Numbered from the stretch's first letter, positions 27,329 through 37,119 are shown. The stretch: DNA of 64,000 bases from Trebonia sp963811335 (GCA_963811335.1 CAWERB010000022.1:360631-424630); one strand, 5' to 3'. Notes: generated by a model not told the origin, from the sequence alone. Translations and numbers: made by a program.

Positions 27329-28931
27329 ATGTCGGTCTCCGTAGTAATGCCCCAGCTCGGTGAGAGCGTCACCGAGGGCACGGTCACGCGCTGGCTGAAG
27401 AAGGAAGGCGAGCACGTCACGGCGGACGAGCCGCTGCTCGAGGTCTCGACGGACAAGGTGGACACCGAGATCCCGTCGCCGGCCACCGGCATCTTGCGCG
27501 GCAATCGCCGTCGACGAGGACGAGACGGTCGCCGTCGGCGCGCAGCTCGCCGTGATCGAGGACTCGTCGGACGCGGGCACCCCCCCGTCGCCCGCCGAAG
27601 CTGGGCCGGGCGGGTCGGGCACGGCGCCGGCGGCCGAGGCACCCGCCCCACCGCAGCCGGTACAGTCGCAGCCCGTACAGTCGCAGCCCGCGCCCGGCTA
27701 CGCGCCGCCGGAGCCCCCGGCCCCCGCGGCGACCGCGCCCGCCAACGGCGGGTCCGCCGCGCAGTCGAGCAACTGGTCGTGGAGTGCCCCGCCGCCCCCA
27801 GCCGCCTACGAGCCGCCGGCCCCGCCCGCGTACGCGCCGCCGGCCGCGCCGGCCCCGGCCCCGGCCGCGTCGGAGCCGGCCGCGCCGGCCGTGGAGGACG
27901 AGCCCTCCGACACGTACCCCGAGCCCACGCAGCTTCCGTCTGGCGAGTCGCCGTACGTCACGCCGCTGGTGCGCAAGCTGGCCGTCGAGCACGGCGTGCC
28001 GCTTGAGTCCATTACCGGCACCGGGGTCGGCGGGCGGATCCGCAAGCATGACGTCCTTGAGGCGGCCCGGGCGCAGCGCGCCGCGGATGCCGCCGCCGCC
28101 GCGGCGGCCGCATCCGCGACGGAGGCCGCTCCGTCGGCTCCCGCGCAAGCACCCGCGGGCCCCTCCGCCCCGGTGGCCCCGGCGGCGCCCGCCGCTCCTG
28201 CGGCCGCGCTGCGCGGCACGACGCAGCGGATGTCCCGGCCGCGGCAGGTCATCGCGAAGCGGATGGTGGAGTCGCTGCAGACCTCTGCGCAGCTGACCAC
28301 CGTGGTGGAAGCGGACGTCACGAACATCGCCAGGCTCAGGGACCGGGCGAAGGCCGCGTTCGAGGCCCGCGAGGGCGTCAAGCTGACCTTCCTGCCGTTC
28401 TTCGCGAAGGCCGCGGTCGAGGCGCTCAAGGTGCACCCGGTGCTCAACGCGGTCATCAACTCCGAGGCGCAGGAGGTGACCTACCACGCCGCCGAGCACC
28501 TCGGCATCGCGGTGGACACCGAGCGCGGCCTGATGGTTCCCGTCATCCACAACGCCGGCGACCTGAACATCGGCGGCCTCGCCCGCAAGATCGCCGACCT
28601 CGCGGCGCGCACCAGGGGCGGCCAGGTGGGGCCGGACGAGCTGTCCGGCGGCACCTTCACGCTGACCAACACCGGCAGCCGCGGCGCGCTGTTCGACACC
28701 CCGATCATCAACCAGCCGCAGGTCGGCATCCTTGGCGTGGGCGGCGTGGTCAAGCGCGCCGTCGTCGTCGATGACCCGTCGCTCGGCGAGGTCATCGCCG
28801 TCCGCTCCATGGTCTACCTGGCGCTGACCTACGACCACCGGCTCGTGGACGGCGCCGACGCCGCCCGGTTCCTCGTCACGGTGAAGAACCGTCTCGAGGA
28901 GGGCGCGTTCGAAGCCGACCTCGGCCTGTAG
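27329..28931 (+). CDS. sucB: 2-oxoglutarate dehydrogenase E2, dihydrolipoyl succinyltransferase (one frameshift)
   Basis: About 534 residues. An N-terminal lipoyl domain (VMPQLGESVTEGTV, lipoylated Lys in STDKVDTE) is followed by a long Ala/Pro linker that contains a doubled VQSQP, an E3-binding domain (VTPLVRKLAVEHGVPLE) and a catalytic acyltransferase domain ending in DHRLVDGADAARF with the active-site His and Asp. The frame breaks near 27500 (GCGCGGCAATC). Dropping one G restores ILRAIAVDEDETV, so a single-base insertion in the read is likely. The gene follows lpdA after 15 bases. The product accepts lipoate made by lipB/lipA, 2-4 kb away. It could serve pyruvate as well as 2-oxoglutarate dehydrogenase. 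Confidence 0.88.
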
Positions 28932-28942
28932 ACCGCGAGCCG

Positions 28943-29956
28943 ATGAAGATAGCGGTCACCGGCTCGTCCGGGCTGGTCGGTACGGCGCTGACGCGCAGCC
29001 TGCGGGCGGACGGCCATCACGTCGTCCGCCTCGTCAGGCGGCCGCCGCGCGGCGGCGCGGACAGGCCGGCTGACCGGGCAGCGCGCGACACGGCGGCCAG
29101 CGACACGGCGGCCAGCGACACGGCGGCCGGCGATACGGCGGCGGCCCGCGTAAGGACGGTCAGCGAGGTCCGCTGGGACCCGCGCGCCGCCGACGCGGGC
29201 GACCCGCCGCTCGCGGGCATCGACGCGGTCGTCCACCTGGCGGGCGCGGGTGTGGGCGATCACCGGTGGACCGCCGCGTACAAGGCGGAGATCCGGGCCA
29301 GCCGGGTGCTCGCCACCCGCGCGCTCGCGGCCGCGCTCGCCGCGGCGCAGCCGCGGCCGAACGCCTTCATCGTGGCCTCCGCGATCGGCTGGTACGGCGA
29401 CACCAGCGGCCGCGAGGTGACCGAGGCCGCCCCGGCGGGAAAGGCGTTCCTGTCCCGCGTGGTGCACGACTGGGAGGCCGCCGCCGACCCGGCCCGCGAG
29501 GCGGGGATCCGCGTCGCGCACCTGCGCAGCGGCCTGGTCCTCGGCGCGGGCGGCGGCGTGCTCGGCAGGCTGGCGCTGCCCGCCAGGCTCGGCGTCCTGC
29601 CCCGCTTCGGCGACGGCCATCAGGTGATGAGCTGGATCTCGCTCACCGACGAGATCCGCGCCATCCGCTTCCTGCTCGACGGCGACGGCGCGCAGGACCG
29701 CTCCGGCCCGTACAACCTCACCGCGCCCAACCCGGTCACCAACGCCGAGCTGACGGCGGCGCTGCACGCCGCCTTCCACCGCCCCGACTTCCCCTGGCTG
29801 CGGGTACCGGCCTGGCTGCTCAAGCTGGGCCTGGGCGAGATGTCCGCGGAACTGCTCACCAGCGCCCGCGTGCGGCCCGCCCGGCTGCTCGACGCCGGCT
29901 TCGAGTTCGAGCACCCGCTGCTCGGCTCCGCCCTGGCGGCCGAACTCCCCCACTAA
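28943..29956 (+). CDS. TIGR01777 family NAD(P)-binding epimerase (SDR39U1-like)
   Basis: 337 residues. The N-terminal GSSGLVGTAL binds NAD(P). Family marks include DAVVHLAGAGV, IGWYGD, HLRSGLVLGAGGG and the C-terminal DUF1731-type region LLDAGFEFEHPLL. The substrate is unknown; family members often sit near lipoate and cell-division genes. An insertion of Asp-Thr-Ala-Ala-Ser repeats (residues about 49-67) separates the first strand from the rest and comes from a 15-base DNA repeat. It starts 11 bases after sucB and ends before a strong palindromic terminator. Confidence 0.82.
   Translation: MKIAVTGSSGLVGTALTRSLRADGHHVVRLVRRPPRGGADRPADRAARDTAASDTAASDTAAGDTAAARVRTVSEVRWDPRAADAGDPPLAGIDAVVHLAGAGVGDHRWTAAYKAEIRASRVLATRALAAALAAAQPRPNAFIVASAIGWYGDTSGREVTEAAPAGKAFLSRVVHDWEAAADPAREAGIRVAHLRSGLVLGAGGGVLGRLALPARLGVLPRFGDGHQVMSWISLTDEIRAIRFLLDGDGAQDRSGPYNLTAPNPVTNAELTAALHAAFHRPDFPWLRVPAWLLKLGLGEMSAELLTSARVRPARLLDAGFEFEHPLLGSALAAELPH
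29085..29145 (+). repeat. Four tandem copies of a 15-bp coding repeat
   Basis: GCGACACGGCGGCCA is repeated three times and followed by a degenerate fourth copy, all in frame. It encodes the pentad (A/S/G)DTAA. It lies in a surface-loop position of the TIGR01777 epimerase, so copy number can vary without loss of frame. Confidence 0.7.
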
Positions 29957-29972
29957 CCGGGCCGACCGATCG

Positions 29973-30022
29973 TTGGGGGTACTTAGCGCCCAAATTTGGG
30001 CGCTAAGTACCCCCAATCTTTT
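29973..30022 (+). terminator. 44-bp perfect palindrome followed by a T-run
   Basis: A perfect palindrome spans 29973-30016 (22-bp arms, centre AAATTT, core TTAGCGCC/GGCGCTAA) and is followed by TCTTTT on the plus strand. It is the strongest intrinsic terminator in the window for the lpdA-sucB-epimerase transcript, and it can also fold on the minus strand for the convergent dioxygenase gene. The complete symmetry is unusual for a terminator. Confidence 0.75.
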
Positions 30023-30158
30023 GGCCGAGTGACCCATGGGGCGGGTGGTGCTGGTGGGGCGACTGGCGGGCGAGGCGGTGTCTTCGGGGTGGAGGTGGGT
30101 CGCGGGTCAGGTGACCGTGGCGGGGAACGCGAAGCCACGCGCCCGTTCGGGATGGTGG

Positions 30159-31031
30159 TTAAGAGCCTGGCTGCATGATGATCTCGAAGTCGGCGTGGCG
30201 GAAGGGGACCTGGCCGACGTTCCACTTAGCGGCCTGCGCCTCGTCGGTGACCTCTTCGAAGTCGACGACCAGGGACTTCTTGACCGCGAATACCGTGTCG
30301 GACTCGATGTACTCGCTGCCTGCCACGAAGATGTGCGTGGTCAGCGGGCGGTGACCGGGGGCCTCGACGATGAAGTGGATGTGCGCGGGGCGGAACGCGT
30401 GCCTGCCGGTACTGATGAGCAGCTCGCCGACCGGGCCGTCGGTGGGGATCGGGTAGTAGCTCGGCACGATCGTGCGGAACCAGAACTCGCCCGCCTCGTT
30501 GGCGGTGAACAGGCCGCGGCCGTTGGTGCGGGGCTGCACGTCGGGCTGCTGCACGTCGTAGAAGCCCTGGTCGTTGGCCTGCCACACGTCGAGGGTGGCG
30601 CCGGGCAGCGGGCTGCCGTCGACCGAGACGACGCGGCCGGTGACCACGCACGGCGTGCCGGTGCCCACCTGGTCGATGTTGGCGCCGAGCTCGAGTACGG
30701 GCGACTCGACCACGTGGAACGGGCCGAGCACGGTCAACTCGGTCGCGACGCCGAACTTGCGGTTGGAGATCGTCTCGACGAGCATCGACAGGCCGAGGAC
30801 ATCGGACAGCAGGATGAACTCCTGCCGGTCGTCGTCGCACTTGTGGCCGGTGCGGGTGAGGAAGTCGATCGCCTTCTCCCACTCGGGGATGGTGAGCTCG
30901 ACGTCGCGGGCGAACGCGTGCAGGTGCTGCACGAGCGAGGTGAGGACCTCACGCAGCCGTGGGTTCGTGTCCGGGCCGAAGGACTCGATGACTGCGTCAG
31001 CCGCGGTTTCCTCGGTGAAATCGGTAGCCAT
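30159..31031 (-). CDS. Intradiol ring-cleavage dioxygenase
   Basis: 290 residues. An N-terminal helical dimerisation/lipid-binding domain precedes the beta-sandwich catalytic domain. Non-haem Fe(III) ligands are visible as Tyr in DQGFYDV, Tyr in VPSYYPIPTDGP, and two His in RPAHIHFIV. It opens catechol-type rings between the hydroxyls. Length and the FDPCP-less N-terminus fit catechol or hydroxyquinol 1,2-dioxygenase. I chose ATG 31031 (MATDFTEE), since the longer frame adds a Gly-rich unconserved 20 residues. No other catabolic genes are nearby. It is divergent from lipB. Confidence 0.85.
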   Translation of the reverse strand: MATDFTEETAADAVIESFGPDTNPRLREVLTSLVQHLHAFARDVELTIPEWEKAIDFLTRTGHKCDDDRQEFILLSDVLGLSMLVETISNRKFGVATELTVLGPFHVVESPVLELGANIDQVGTGTPCVVTGRVVSVDGSPLPGATLDVWQANDQGFYDVQQPDVQPRTNGRGLFTANEAGEFWFRTIVPSYYPIPTDGPVGELLISTGRHAFRPAHIHFIVEAPGHRPLTTHIFVAGSEYIESDTVFAVKKSLVVDFEEVTDEAQAAKWNVGQVPFRHADFEIIMQPGS

Positions 31032-31167
31032 GGGGTTGAGATTAAGTCCGCGCTCGGCCGCCGGTCTACCACCGCCGCCCGTGAGATTCATCCCGAACGG
31101 GCGCGGGCTCCACGGCTCGGCGACGTCAGAGCCGCGGTGGTCTCACCAGCGTCGTAGTCTCGTTGCT

Positions 31168-31869
31168 GTGAATGCTGAACTTGTTTACGCGCACGCGGGC
31201 TTCGGTTCTTCCGCCGTGGATTACCTACGCGGCTGGGAGCTACAGCGAGCCGTCCACGCGCGGCGAGTCAGCGGCGAGGTTCCCGATAGCTGCCTGCTAC
31301 TTGAGCATGCGTCCGTCTATACGGCGGGAAAGCGCACGGCGGTCTCTGACCGGCCGATTGGCGACCCGGGAGCCCCGGTCGTCGACGTGGACCGCGGCGG
31401 CAAGATCACCTGGCACGGGCCCGGGCAGCTGACCGCCTACCCGATCGTCAAGTTGCGCGAGCCACTGGACGTGGTCGCCTACGTGCGAGCGCTCGAGGAG
31501 GCGATGATCCGGGTCTGCGCGGAGTTCGGCGTGCTTGCCGTCCGCGTCGACGGGCGGTCCGGGGCGTGGATTCCGGCGTCGGGCGGCCGGCCCGACCGGA
31601 AGGTGGGCGCGATCGGCGCCCGGGTGGCGCGCGGCGTCACCATGCACGGGCTGGCGCTGAACTGCGACTGCGACCTGTCCTGGTTCGACCGGATCGTGCC
31701 GTGCGGTATCAGGGACGCGGGCGTGACTTCGCTCACCGCGGAGACCGGCATCCGCGTGTCGGTGCCGGACGTGACGCCGCTGCTCGAGCGGCACCTGGCG
31801 GCCGCGCTCGGGTACCGGACCTGGCGGCGGATCCACACGGTGGCGCCGCTGCTCGCGTCGGCGGCCTAA
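31168..31869 (+). CDS. lipB: Octanoyl-[acyl-carrier-protein]:protein transferase
   Basis: 233 residues. It transfers octanoyl from ACP to lipoyl domains. Family motifs are complete: LLLEHASVYTAGKRT, KITWHGPGQLTAYPIV, the catalytic Lys in RKVGAIGARV, and the catalytic Cys in RIVPCGI. The GTG at 31168 (VNAELVYAHAG) fits the family N-terminus. It is followed after 29 bases by lipA. Confidence 0.9.
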   Translation: MNAELVYAHAGFGSSAVDYLRGWELQRAVHARRVSGEVPDSCLLLEHASVYTAGKRTAVSDRPIGDPGAPVVDVDRGGKITWHGPGQLTAYPIVKLREPLDVVAYVRALEEAMIRVCAEFGVLAVRVDGRSGAWIPASGGRPDRKVGAIGARVARGVTMHGLALNCDCDLSWFDRIVPCGIRDAGVTSLTAETGIRVSVPDVTPLLERHLAAALGYRTWRRIHTVAPLLASAA

Positions 31870-31898
31870 CGTCCGCGGCGGGAACGTAGGCTGGAGGG

Positions 31899-32845
31899 GT
31901 GGCTACCTCGGAACTGGCACCTGAAGGACGGCGGATGCTGCGGCTGGAGGCGCGCAACGCGCAGACGCCGATCGAGCGGAAGCCGCCGTGGATCAAGACG
32001 CGGGTGCGGACCGGGCCGGAGTACACCGCGCTGCAGCACCTGGTGAAGTCCGAGGGGCTGCACACGGTCTGCCAGGAGGCCGGCTGCCCGAACATCTACG
32101 AGTGCTGGGAAGACCGCGAGGCGACCTTCCTGATCGGCGGCGACCAGTGCACGCGGCGGTGCGACTTCTGCCAGATCGACACCGGCAAGCCGCTGCCGCT
32201 CGACCGTGACGAGCCGCGGCGCGTCGCGGAGTCGGTCGCCGCGATGGGGCTGCGCTACGCGACGGTCACCGGGGTGGCCCGCGACGACCTGGCAGACGGC
32301 GGGTGCCTGGCTGTACGCGCAGACGGCGATCGAGATCCACGCGGCCGTGCCCGGCTGCGGCGTCGAGCTGCTCGTGCCCGACTTCAACGCGGAGGCGGCG
32401 CTGCTCGCCGAGGTGTTCGCGGCGCGGCCCGAGGTGTTCGCGCACAACCTGGAGACGGTGCCGCGGATCTTCCGGCGGATCCGGCCGGGCTTCCGCTACG
32501 AGCGGTCGCTCGACGTGCTGCGCCAGGCGCACGAGGCCGGGATGGTCACCAAGTCCAACCTGATCCTCGGCATGGGCGAGTCCCGTGACGAGATCGCTCC
32601 GGCCATGGCCGACCTGCGGTCGGCCGGCGTGCGACCTGCTGACGATCACCCAGTACCTGCGGCCGTCGCAGCGGCACCACCCGGTGGACCGCTGGGTGCA
32701 CCCCGATGAGTTCGTCGCGCTGCGCGAGGAGGCCCTGGCCATGGGCTTCGCCGGGGTCATGTCCGGGCCGCTGGTCCGGTCGTCGTACCGGGCGGGCAAG
32801 CTGTACGCGCAGGCGATCGAGCAGCGGGCGGGCGCTGGGCGCTAG
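31899..32845 (+). CDS. lipA: Lipoyl synthase, two frameshifts
   Basis: About 315 residues. This radical-SAM enzyme inserts sulfur into octanoyl-lipoyl domains. The auxiliary cluster motif CQEAGCPNIYEC and the radical-SAM CTRRCDFC are in the first frame, and the conserved C-terminal RSSYRAG is in the third. Two one-base insertions break the frame: near 32300 (GGCGGGTGCC should read GGC GGT GCC) and near 32628 (GGCGTGCGAC should read GGC TGC GAC). Removing one G at each restores DGGAWLYA and RSAGCDLLTITQYL. Since lipA is normally essential, these are probably sequence errors. The start is a GTG. Confidence 0.88.
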
Positions 32846-32865
32846 ACGGAGAAGGGGAGCCAGCC

Positions 32866-33261
32866 ATGACCGACTGGACCGAGACTCAGGTCACCACCAA
32901 GGTAAGCCCGCGGTCGGTCGCCGCCACCGTGTCGCGGCTGACCGGGATCTTGGCCGCGAAGGGCATGAAGGTCTTCGCGGTGATCGACCAGAGCGAGGAG
33001 GCGCGCGGGGCCGGGCTCAAGCTGCGCGATACCACGCTGGTGATCTTCGGTAACCCGGCGGCGGGCACGCCGGTGATGGACGCCGCGCCGCTGTCCGCCC
33101 TCGACCTGCCGCTCAAGGTGCTGATCTGGGCCGACGGCAGCCGGACGAACGTCACCTACTACTCGCCCGCGGCGATCGCCGCGCGGTACGGCCTGACCGG
33201 CGAGCTGGCGAAGAACCTGGCGGGCATTGACCCGCTGACCGACGCGCTCGTCGCCGATTAG
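32866..33261 (+). CDS. DUF302 domain protein
   Basis: 131 residues, intact. The DUF302 pattern is clear: SVAATVSRLTGILAAKGMKVFAVIDQSEEARGAGLKLRDT, then LVIFGNPAAGTPVM and LPLKVLIW. It is a small cytoplasmic beta-rich domain of unknown function, sometimes linked to redox or copper stress. It begins 20 bases after lipA. Confidence 0.82.
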   Translation: MTDWTETQVTTKVSPRSVAATVSRLTGILAAKGMKVFAVIDQSEEARGAGLKLRDTTLVIFGNPAAGTPVMDAAPLSALDLPLKVLIWADGSRTNVTYYSPAAIAARYGLTGELAKNLAGIDPLTDALVAD

Positions 33262-33271
33262 GCCGTTCGCC

Positions 33272-34395
33272 TCAGCTGTACTGCCAGAGCGCCGCGACCA
33301 CGTTCGCGCCGCGGTTGCCTGGGGCGTGGGTGAACCCGCCGGCGAGCTCTGCGTGGTGCCGGGGATGCGGGAAAGCGACTGGATGGTGACCGTCGCCGGG
33401 TTAACCGCCGCCTTGGTGAACTTGCCGCCCGCGTAGTGCACGAGGAATGACGGGCCGCCGAGCCGCTGCATCGCCAGCCACAGCCCGCCGCTACCGTCGG
33501 AGGTGAGCTGCTGGAAGAAGGGGCCGAACCCGAACTGGCCGGCGGCGAGCTTGCTCCACTGGCGGCCGTTGAAGTGCAGCACCACGACCGGGCCGCCCTC
33601 GTCCTGCAGGTTGCCGTTGCCGATCGCGTAGACGTTGCTGGCGGACAACGCGAGGATGCCGGTCAGCTGCGGGTCGTTCAGGCCGTGCGGGTCCCGTGGC
33701 GGCAGCAGGCGACTGACCGGCGTGGCCGTCCACGCGCGGCCGTTCCAGTGCTCGACGCTGGTCGCGGTGAACGCCCAGACGTCACGGTCGTTCAGCGCGC
33801 TGCCGCCCGAGATGTTCTTGCCGATCTGCGACCACGTTTGCCCGTTGTAATGCCAGACCCCGATGGCGGGCGCGCACGCGCCCCGCGGGCGCAGGCCGTA
33901 CACCCACACGTCCTTCGGCCCGAGCACCGAGGCTGCCGTGATGCTCCCGCCGAACGTCTTCACCACGGCGAACTTCGACCCGGTCCACCGCAGTACCCGC
34001 GACCCGTTGAAGAGGTTGTTGCCGAACGCCCACACATTCGCCGGCGACGACGCGGCCGCGTAGGCCACGTCCTCGTTGGCTTGCCGGGGAACGGGACCTT
34101 CTTCCAGGTGGCGCCGGTGCGGCCAGTGCGCTCCCACGCGGTCTCGCCGCCTGGGGCGCACCTAGCCCGTTGAACGCGAAGCCGGTCGTGGTGCCGGTAG
34201 CGACGACCGCGGTGAAATCCTGCGTGTCCTGCCGGGCGGAGCTGATTTCGGCGCCGTGAAGATAACTCCCCAGTGTTTCCCCGCGGCCGCAGGCGCCGCC
34301 GCACTGGCGGCCGACGCGACCCCGGCCGTCGCCGCTCCCGCGATGAGCAGGCCGGCGATCCCGGCCGTGATCCATGAACCTCTGCTGCGGACCAT
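33272..34395 (-). pseudogene. Secreted beta-propeller-like protein, multiply frameshifted
   Basis: The product begins with a Sec-type signal peptide (MVRSRGSWITAGIAGLLIAGAATAG, ending in the ASAASAA region) at 34395. A series of propeller-like blades follows, each with a DVWAF/NVWAFG and W-x-G-x-W pattern (PANVWAFGNN, KDVWVYGLR, RDVWAFTATSVEHWNG, SNVYAIGNG). It ends near ANVVAALWQYS at 33272. At least four frame changes occur (about 34290, 34160, 34080 and 33340). It may be intact in the organism. The function is unknown; extracellular carbohydrate or sensor binding is only a guess from the fold. Confidence 0.55.
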
Positions 34396-34672
34396 GATTT
34401 CCTCCCCGTGAGCCCCCGAGGCTCGCTACTTAAGACCTATGACGACGGATAGGGCGAACCGGTTCTGGTGCCCGGCCTGACATCCGTTGTAGGCCCCATG
34501 CGCGGGCTCGCGCTTGAGTATCAGTTACTCATTTCCTGCGAGCCGGACAGCCTGACGTGCTACCCGTTGATGACCTGCTCGCGCAGGATGTCCGGCCGGG
34601 CTGGCCTGGGCGGCCAGCGGGATGAGAGCCTGGTATCCGGGCTGTCCGGTGACCGGGAAGGGGCCCAGTCCG

Positions 34673-35080
34673 GTGATCGACGTGCGAGTAGACAGAGGCA
34701 AGCTGTACGTGCGGTTGACTGGATGGGACGCGATCGACGTGTGCTGGCGGCGCTCCTGGCAATGGGAGGTGCCGGTCAGCAAGATCGTGCGGGTCTACGT
34801 CCGCCCCGCCCGGCCAGCGGTGTCCATCAGGAGCCGCACCCACTGGGGGCCGCACGCGCCCGAGTTGCGCCGGCTCCATGGCGGCCTTCCGTCCTTGTGG
34901 GTCGACATCAGCTCTGAGCAGCACCAGCGGCTGGCCCTGTCCTGCGCGGACGCTGAGGACCTGGCCGGGCAGATCGCCCGCGCAGGCGTCCCGATCAAGG
35001 TCCGCCACGGCCAGCCTGGACCGCTGGCTCCCAGTGACGTCTCGCGTCTAGCCGCTGGAGAGTTCGCCCGCGGCGACTGA
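34673..35080 (+). CDS. Hypothetical protein, PH-like fold possible
   Basis: About 135 residues. The pattern VRVDRGKLYVRLTGWD, SKIVRVYVRP, RRLHGGLPSLWVDIS, LALSCADAEDLAGQIA resembles small bacterial PH-like domains with a terminal helix. I chose the GTG at 34673, with AAGGGG 8 bases upstream. Function unknown. It is followed by a DUF1905 gene on the same strand. Confidence 0.5.
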   Translation: MIDVRVDRGKLYVRLTGWDAIDVCWRRSWQWEVPVSKIVRVYVRPARPAVSIRSRTHWGPHAPELRRLHGGLPSLWVDISSEQHQRLALSCADAEDLAGQIARAGVPIKVRHGQPGPLAPSDVSRLAAGEFARGD

Positions 35081-35133
35081 GCCCTTGCCGCTGGCGAGTT
35101 CGGCGCCGGGGAAGCCCGACTGACACTTCCGGT

Positions 35134-35478
35134 ATGGAGCCGCGTAGCGGGCGCATGAGCACATCTCCGATGATGGAGCACATGGAGTGGATCTTCACTG
35201 GCGAGGTGATCGAGTGGCGCGGACCGGCGCCGTACCTCTTCGTGGCCATGACGCCGGAGGAAAGCGAGGATCTTAAGGAGGCAGCCAGCGGCCTTACCTA
35301 CTGGGGCCAGGTGCCGGTGCACGTCACCATCGGCGACACCGAGTTCACCACCGCGCTGTTCCCCAAGGACGGGCGCTACCTAGTGCCCGTCAAGGTGGCG
35401 GTGCAGCGAGCGGAGGCGATCGGGGAGGGTGCGATCGTTGAGGTCGCTCTGCGACTCCACGCCGCGCGCCGGAAGTGA
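35134..35478 (+). CDS. DUF1905 domain protein
   Basis: Up to 114 residues. The segment FTGEVIEWRGPAPYLFV, WGQVPVHVTIGDTEFTTALFPKDGRYLVPVKVAVQRAE is the DUF1905 fold, a small beta-barrel of unknown function found in many actinobacteria. The true start may be one of the later Met codons (35155, 35173 or 35176). The gene ends just upstream of a set of 22-bp tandem repeats. Confidence 0.72.
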   Translation: MEPRSGRMSTSPMMEHMEWIFTGEVIEWRGPAPYLFVAMTPEESEDLKEAASGLTYWGQVPVHVTIGDTEFTTALFPKDGRYLVPVKVAVQRAEAIGEGAIVEVALRLHAARRK

Positions 35479-35533
35479 CGGCGCACGCCTCATCGGATCT
35501 TTCACGCATAGGCGAGGGGTACGGTGGCTGCCG

Positions 35534-35599
35534 GGCGCTTGAGATCCTGCGTAAAGGCGCTTGAGATCCTGCGTAACGGCGCTTGAGATCCTGCGTAAA
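35534..35599. repeat. Three tandem 22-bp repeats
   Basis: Three adjacent copies (35534-35555, 35556-35577, 35578-35599) share the core GCTTGAGATCCTGCGTAA, with one base differing between copies. They fill the gap between the DUF1905 gene and the stop of the Gfo/Idh gene. They could be protein-binding iterons or a variable-number repeat. Confidence 0.8.
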
Positions 35600-35609
35600 G
35601 AAGCCGGTG

Positions 35610-36877
35610 TCACGTCAGGGGCGGGATCGTTTCGACGGTGCCGTTCATCCGGGCTCGTTCCGCGGCCAGGACGGCGAGATGGCTCGCCAGCGATTCGAGT
35701 GGCCCTGACTTGATCAGCGCGCGGTCGCCGGTGGCGACGGCGCCGGTGAACGCGTCCATGAGGCCGGCGTCGCCGCCGCCGTGGCCGTCGGCGTTCACCC
35801 CGTCCGGTGGCGCGGGGGTGATCAGCCGCTCGGCCCGGGTGAGGAAGTCGTAGACCCGGATGGCCTGCCCGTCGCCGGCCAGTTCGGCGCGGGTGCCGAA
35901 CAGCCGGGTGCTGCGGGGAGCGGCCTGGCTGAAGGCGGTCATGGTGAACGTGGCGGTGATCGCCGCCGGGGAACTCCAGGCGACGACCTGGTGGTCGACC
36001 ACGTCGTTGTCGCAGGCGTAGACGCAGCGGCCGTACGGGCCGTCCCGCAGCGCCTGCATCCAGCGCGGCTCGGGCGTGAACTCGTCGGTGACGCACGCTC
36101 AACGGCCAGCCGTGTGCGCCTCGTTCGAGCAGGCCACGTAGATCCGCGGCGCCGAGTAGGGCGCAGTCGCTTCGACCGGGCAGGCGGTGCAGCGGTCGGC
36201 CGCGCCCGTCCGGACGGTCGGCCGGCGGTGAAGTGGGTAGGCTGCCGAAGGAGGAGACCCGCAGCGGTGCCCGGCCCAGGACTGTAGTTGAGCCAGTCGA
36301 GGTCGTGGCAGGACTTGGCCAGCAGCATGGAGGACGACAGCGTCCGAGTTGCGCCAGTTGCCGCGGACGAAGGAGTGGGCCTGGTGCCAGTAGCCGACCG
36401 GCTCGAGGTGCTGGACGCTCACGATGTCGCCGAGCGGCGCCGGTGTCGAGCGAGCTCGCTTCAGCTGCGCGCGTGTACGGGGTGTAGCGCAGCACGTGGC
36501 CGACGGCGAGGATGACCCCGGCCTTCTCGACGGCCGCCACGATCCGGCGGCACTCCTGCGGCCGTCGGGGCCATGGGCTTTTCCAGCAGGATGTGGTAGC
36601 CGAGCGCGGCGAAGGCCTCGGCCGGCTCGGTGTGCATGCGGTCCTGCGTGCAGATCAGCACCGCGTCGGCGAACCTGCCGCGGCCGGCCAGTTCCTTCCA
36701 GTCGCGAACCGCGTTACCGGCCACGATGCCGTGCTCGGCGGCGAGGCGGGCGCGGCGTGCCTCGCGGGGCTCAGCGACCGCGACAACCGACGCGCGCTCC
36801 GGGTGCCGCCTGGCCCACCGGGCATACCCGGCGCCACGCTGGCCCGCCCCGACGACGATCATGGAAACCGGAGCCAT
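35610..36877 (-). pseudogene. Gfo/Idh/MocA family oxidoreductase, multiply frameshifted
   Basis: The N-terminal Rossmann half (SMIVVGAGQRGAGYARWARRHP, VLICTQDRMH, ILLEKPMAPT) and the C-terminal half (VVDHQVVAWSSPAAITATFTMTAF, ALIKSGPLESLASHLAVL) are both recognisable, with VGYWHQAHSFVRGNWRN and LLAKSCHDLDWLNY between them in different frames. At least five frame changes are needed. The intact family member would be an NAD(P)-dependent sugar or inositol oxidoreductase of about 420 residues. It may be real decay or accumulated indel error. Confidence 0.7.
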
Positions 36878-36922
36878 ACCGGGAGCCCTTCCTGTTTCGC
36901 AGCGACGGCCCGCGTCAGGACG

Positions 36923-37050
36923 TGCTAGGCACGGGCTCGTGCCAGCGGAAGTTCTGCGCCTCGAAGTCGGCGTGGCCCACGCCGACGGGTTCGCTGCCCA
37001 GGTGGCTCAGGCCCCAACCCGGCAACCAGTCCGGCAGATCCGTCAATGGC
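36923..37050 (-). pseudogene. C-terminal fragment of an unidentified protein
   Basis: An open stretch reading DLPDWLPGWGLSHLG, then SEPVGVGHADFEAQ, ends in FRWHEPVPSTS at a TGA at the 36923 end. It looks like a true C-terminus but has no start and no recognisable family. An 8-bp inverted repeat (TGGCACAG/CTGTGCCA, about 37047-37068) borders it. Confidence 0.3.
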
Positions 37051-37119
37051 ACAGCCAGAACTGTGCCACAGGCACCGGACGCACCGCCAGATCGGCCTGT
37101 TCCGCGCGCCCGAGTAGGG

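Noticed and set aside
27498..27505. Programmed frameshift in sucB
   Set aside because: No slippery heptamer or downstream structure. The same one-base excess appears in lipA and others, which points to sequence error.
34468..34917. 149-residue frame overlapping the PH-like gene
   Set aside because: Its codons are the shifted reading of the gene starting at GTG 34673, which has the better ribosome site and a plausible fold pattern.
35534..35599. CRISPR-like repeat
   Set aside because: The 22-bp units are directly adjacent with no spacers.
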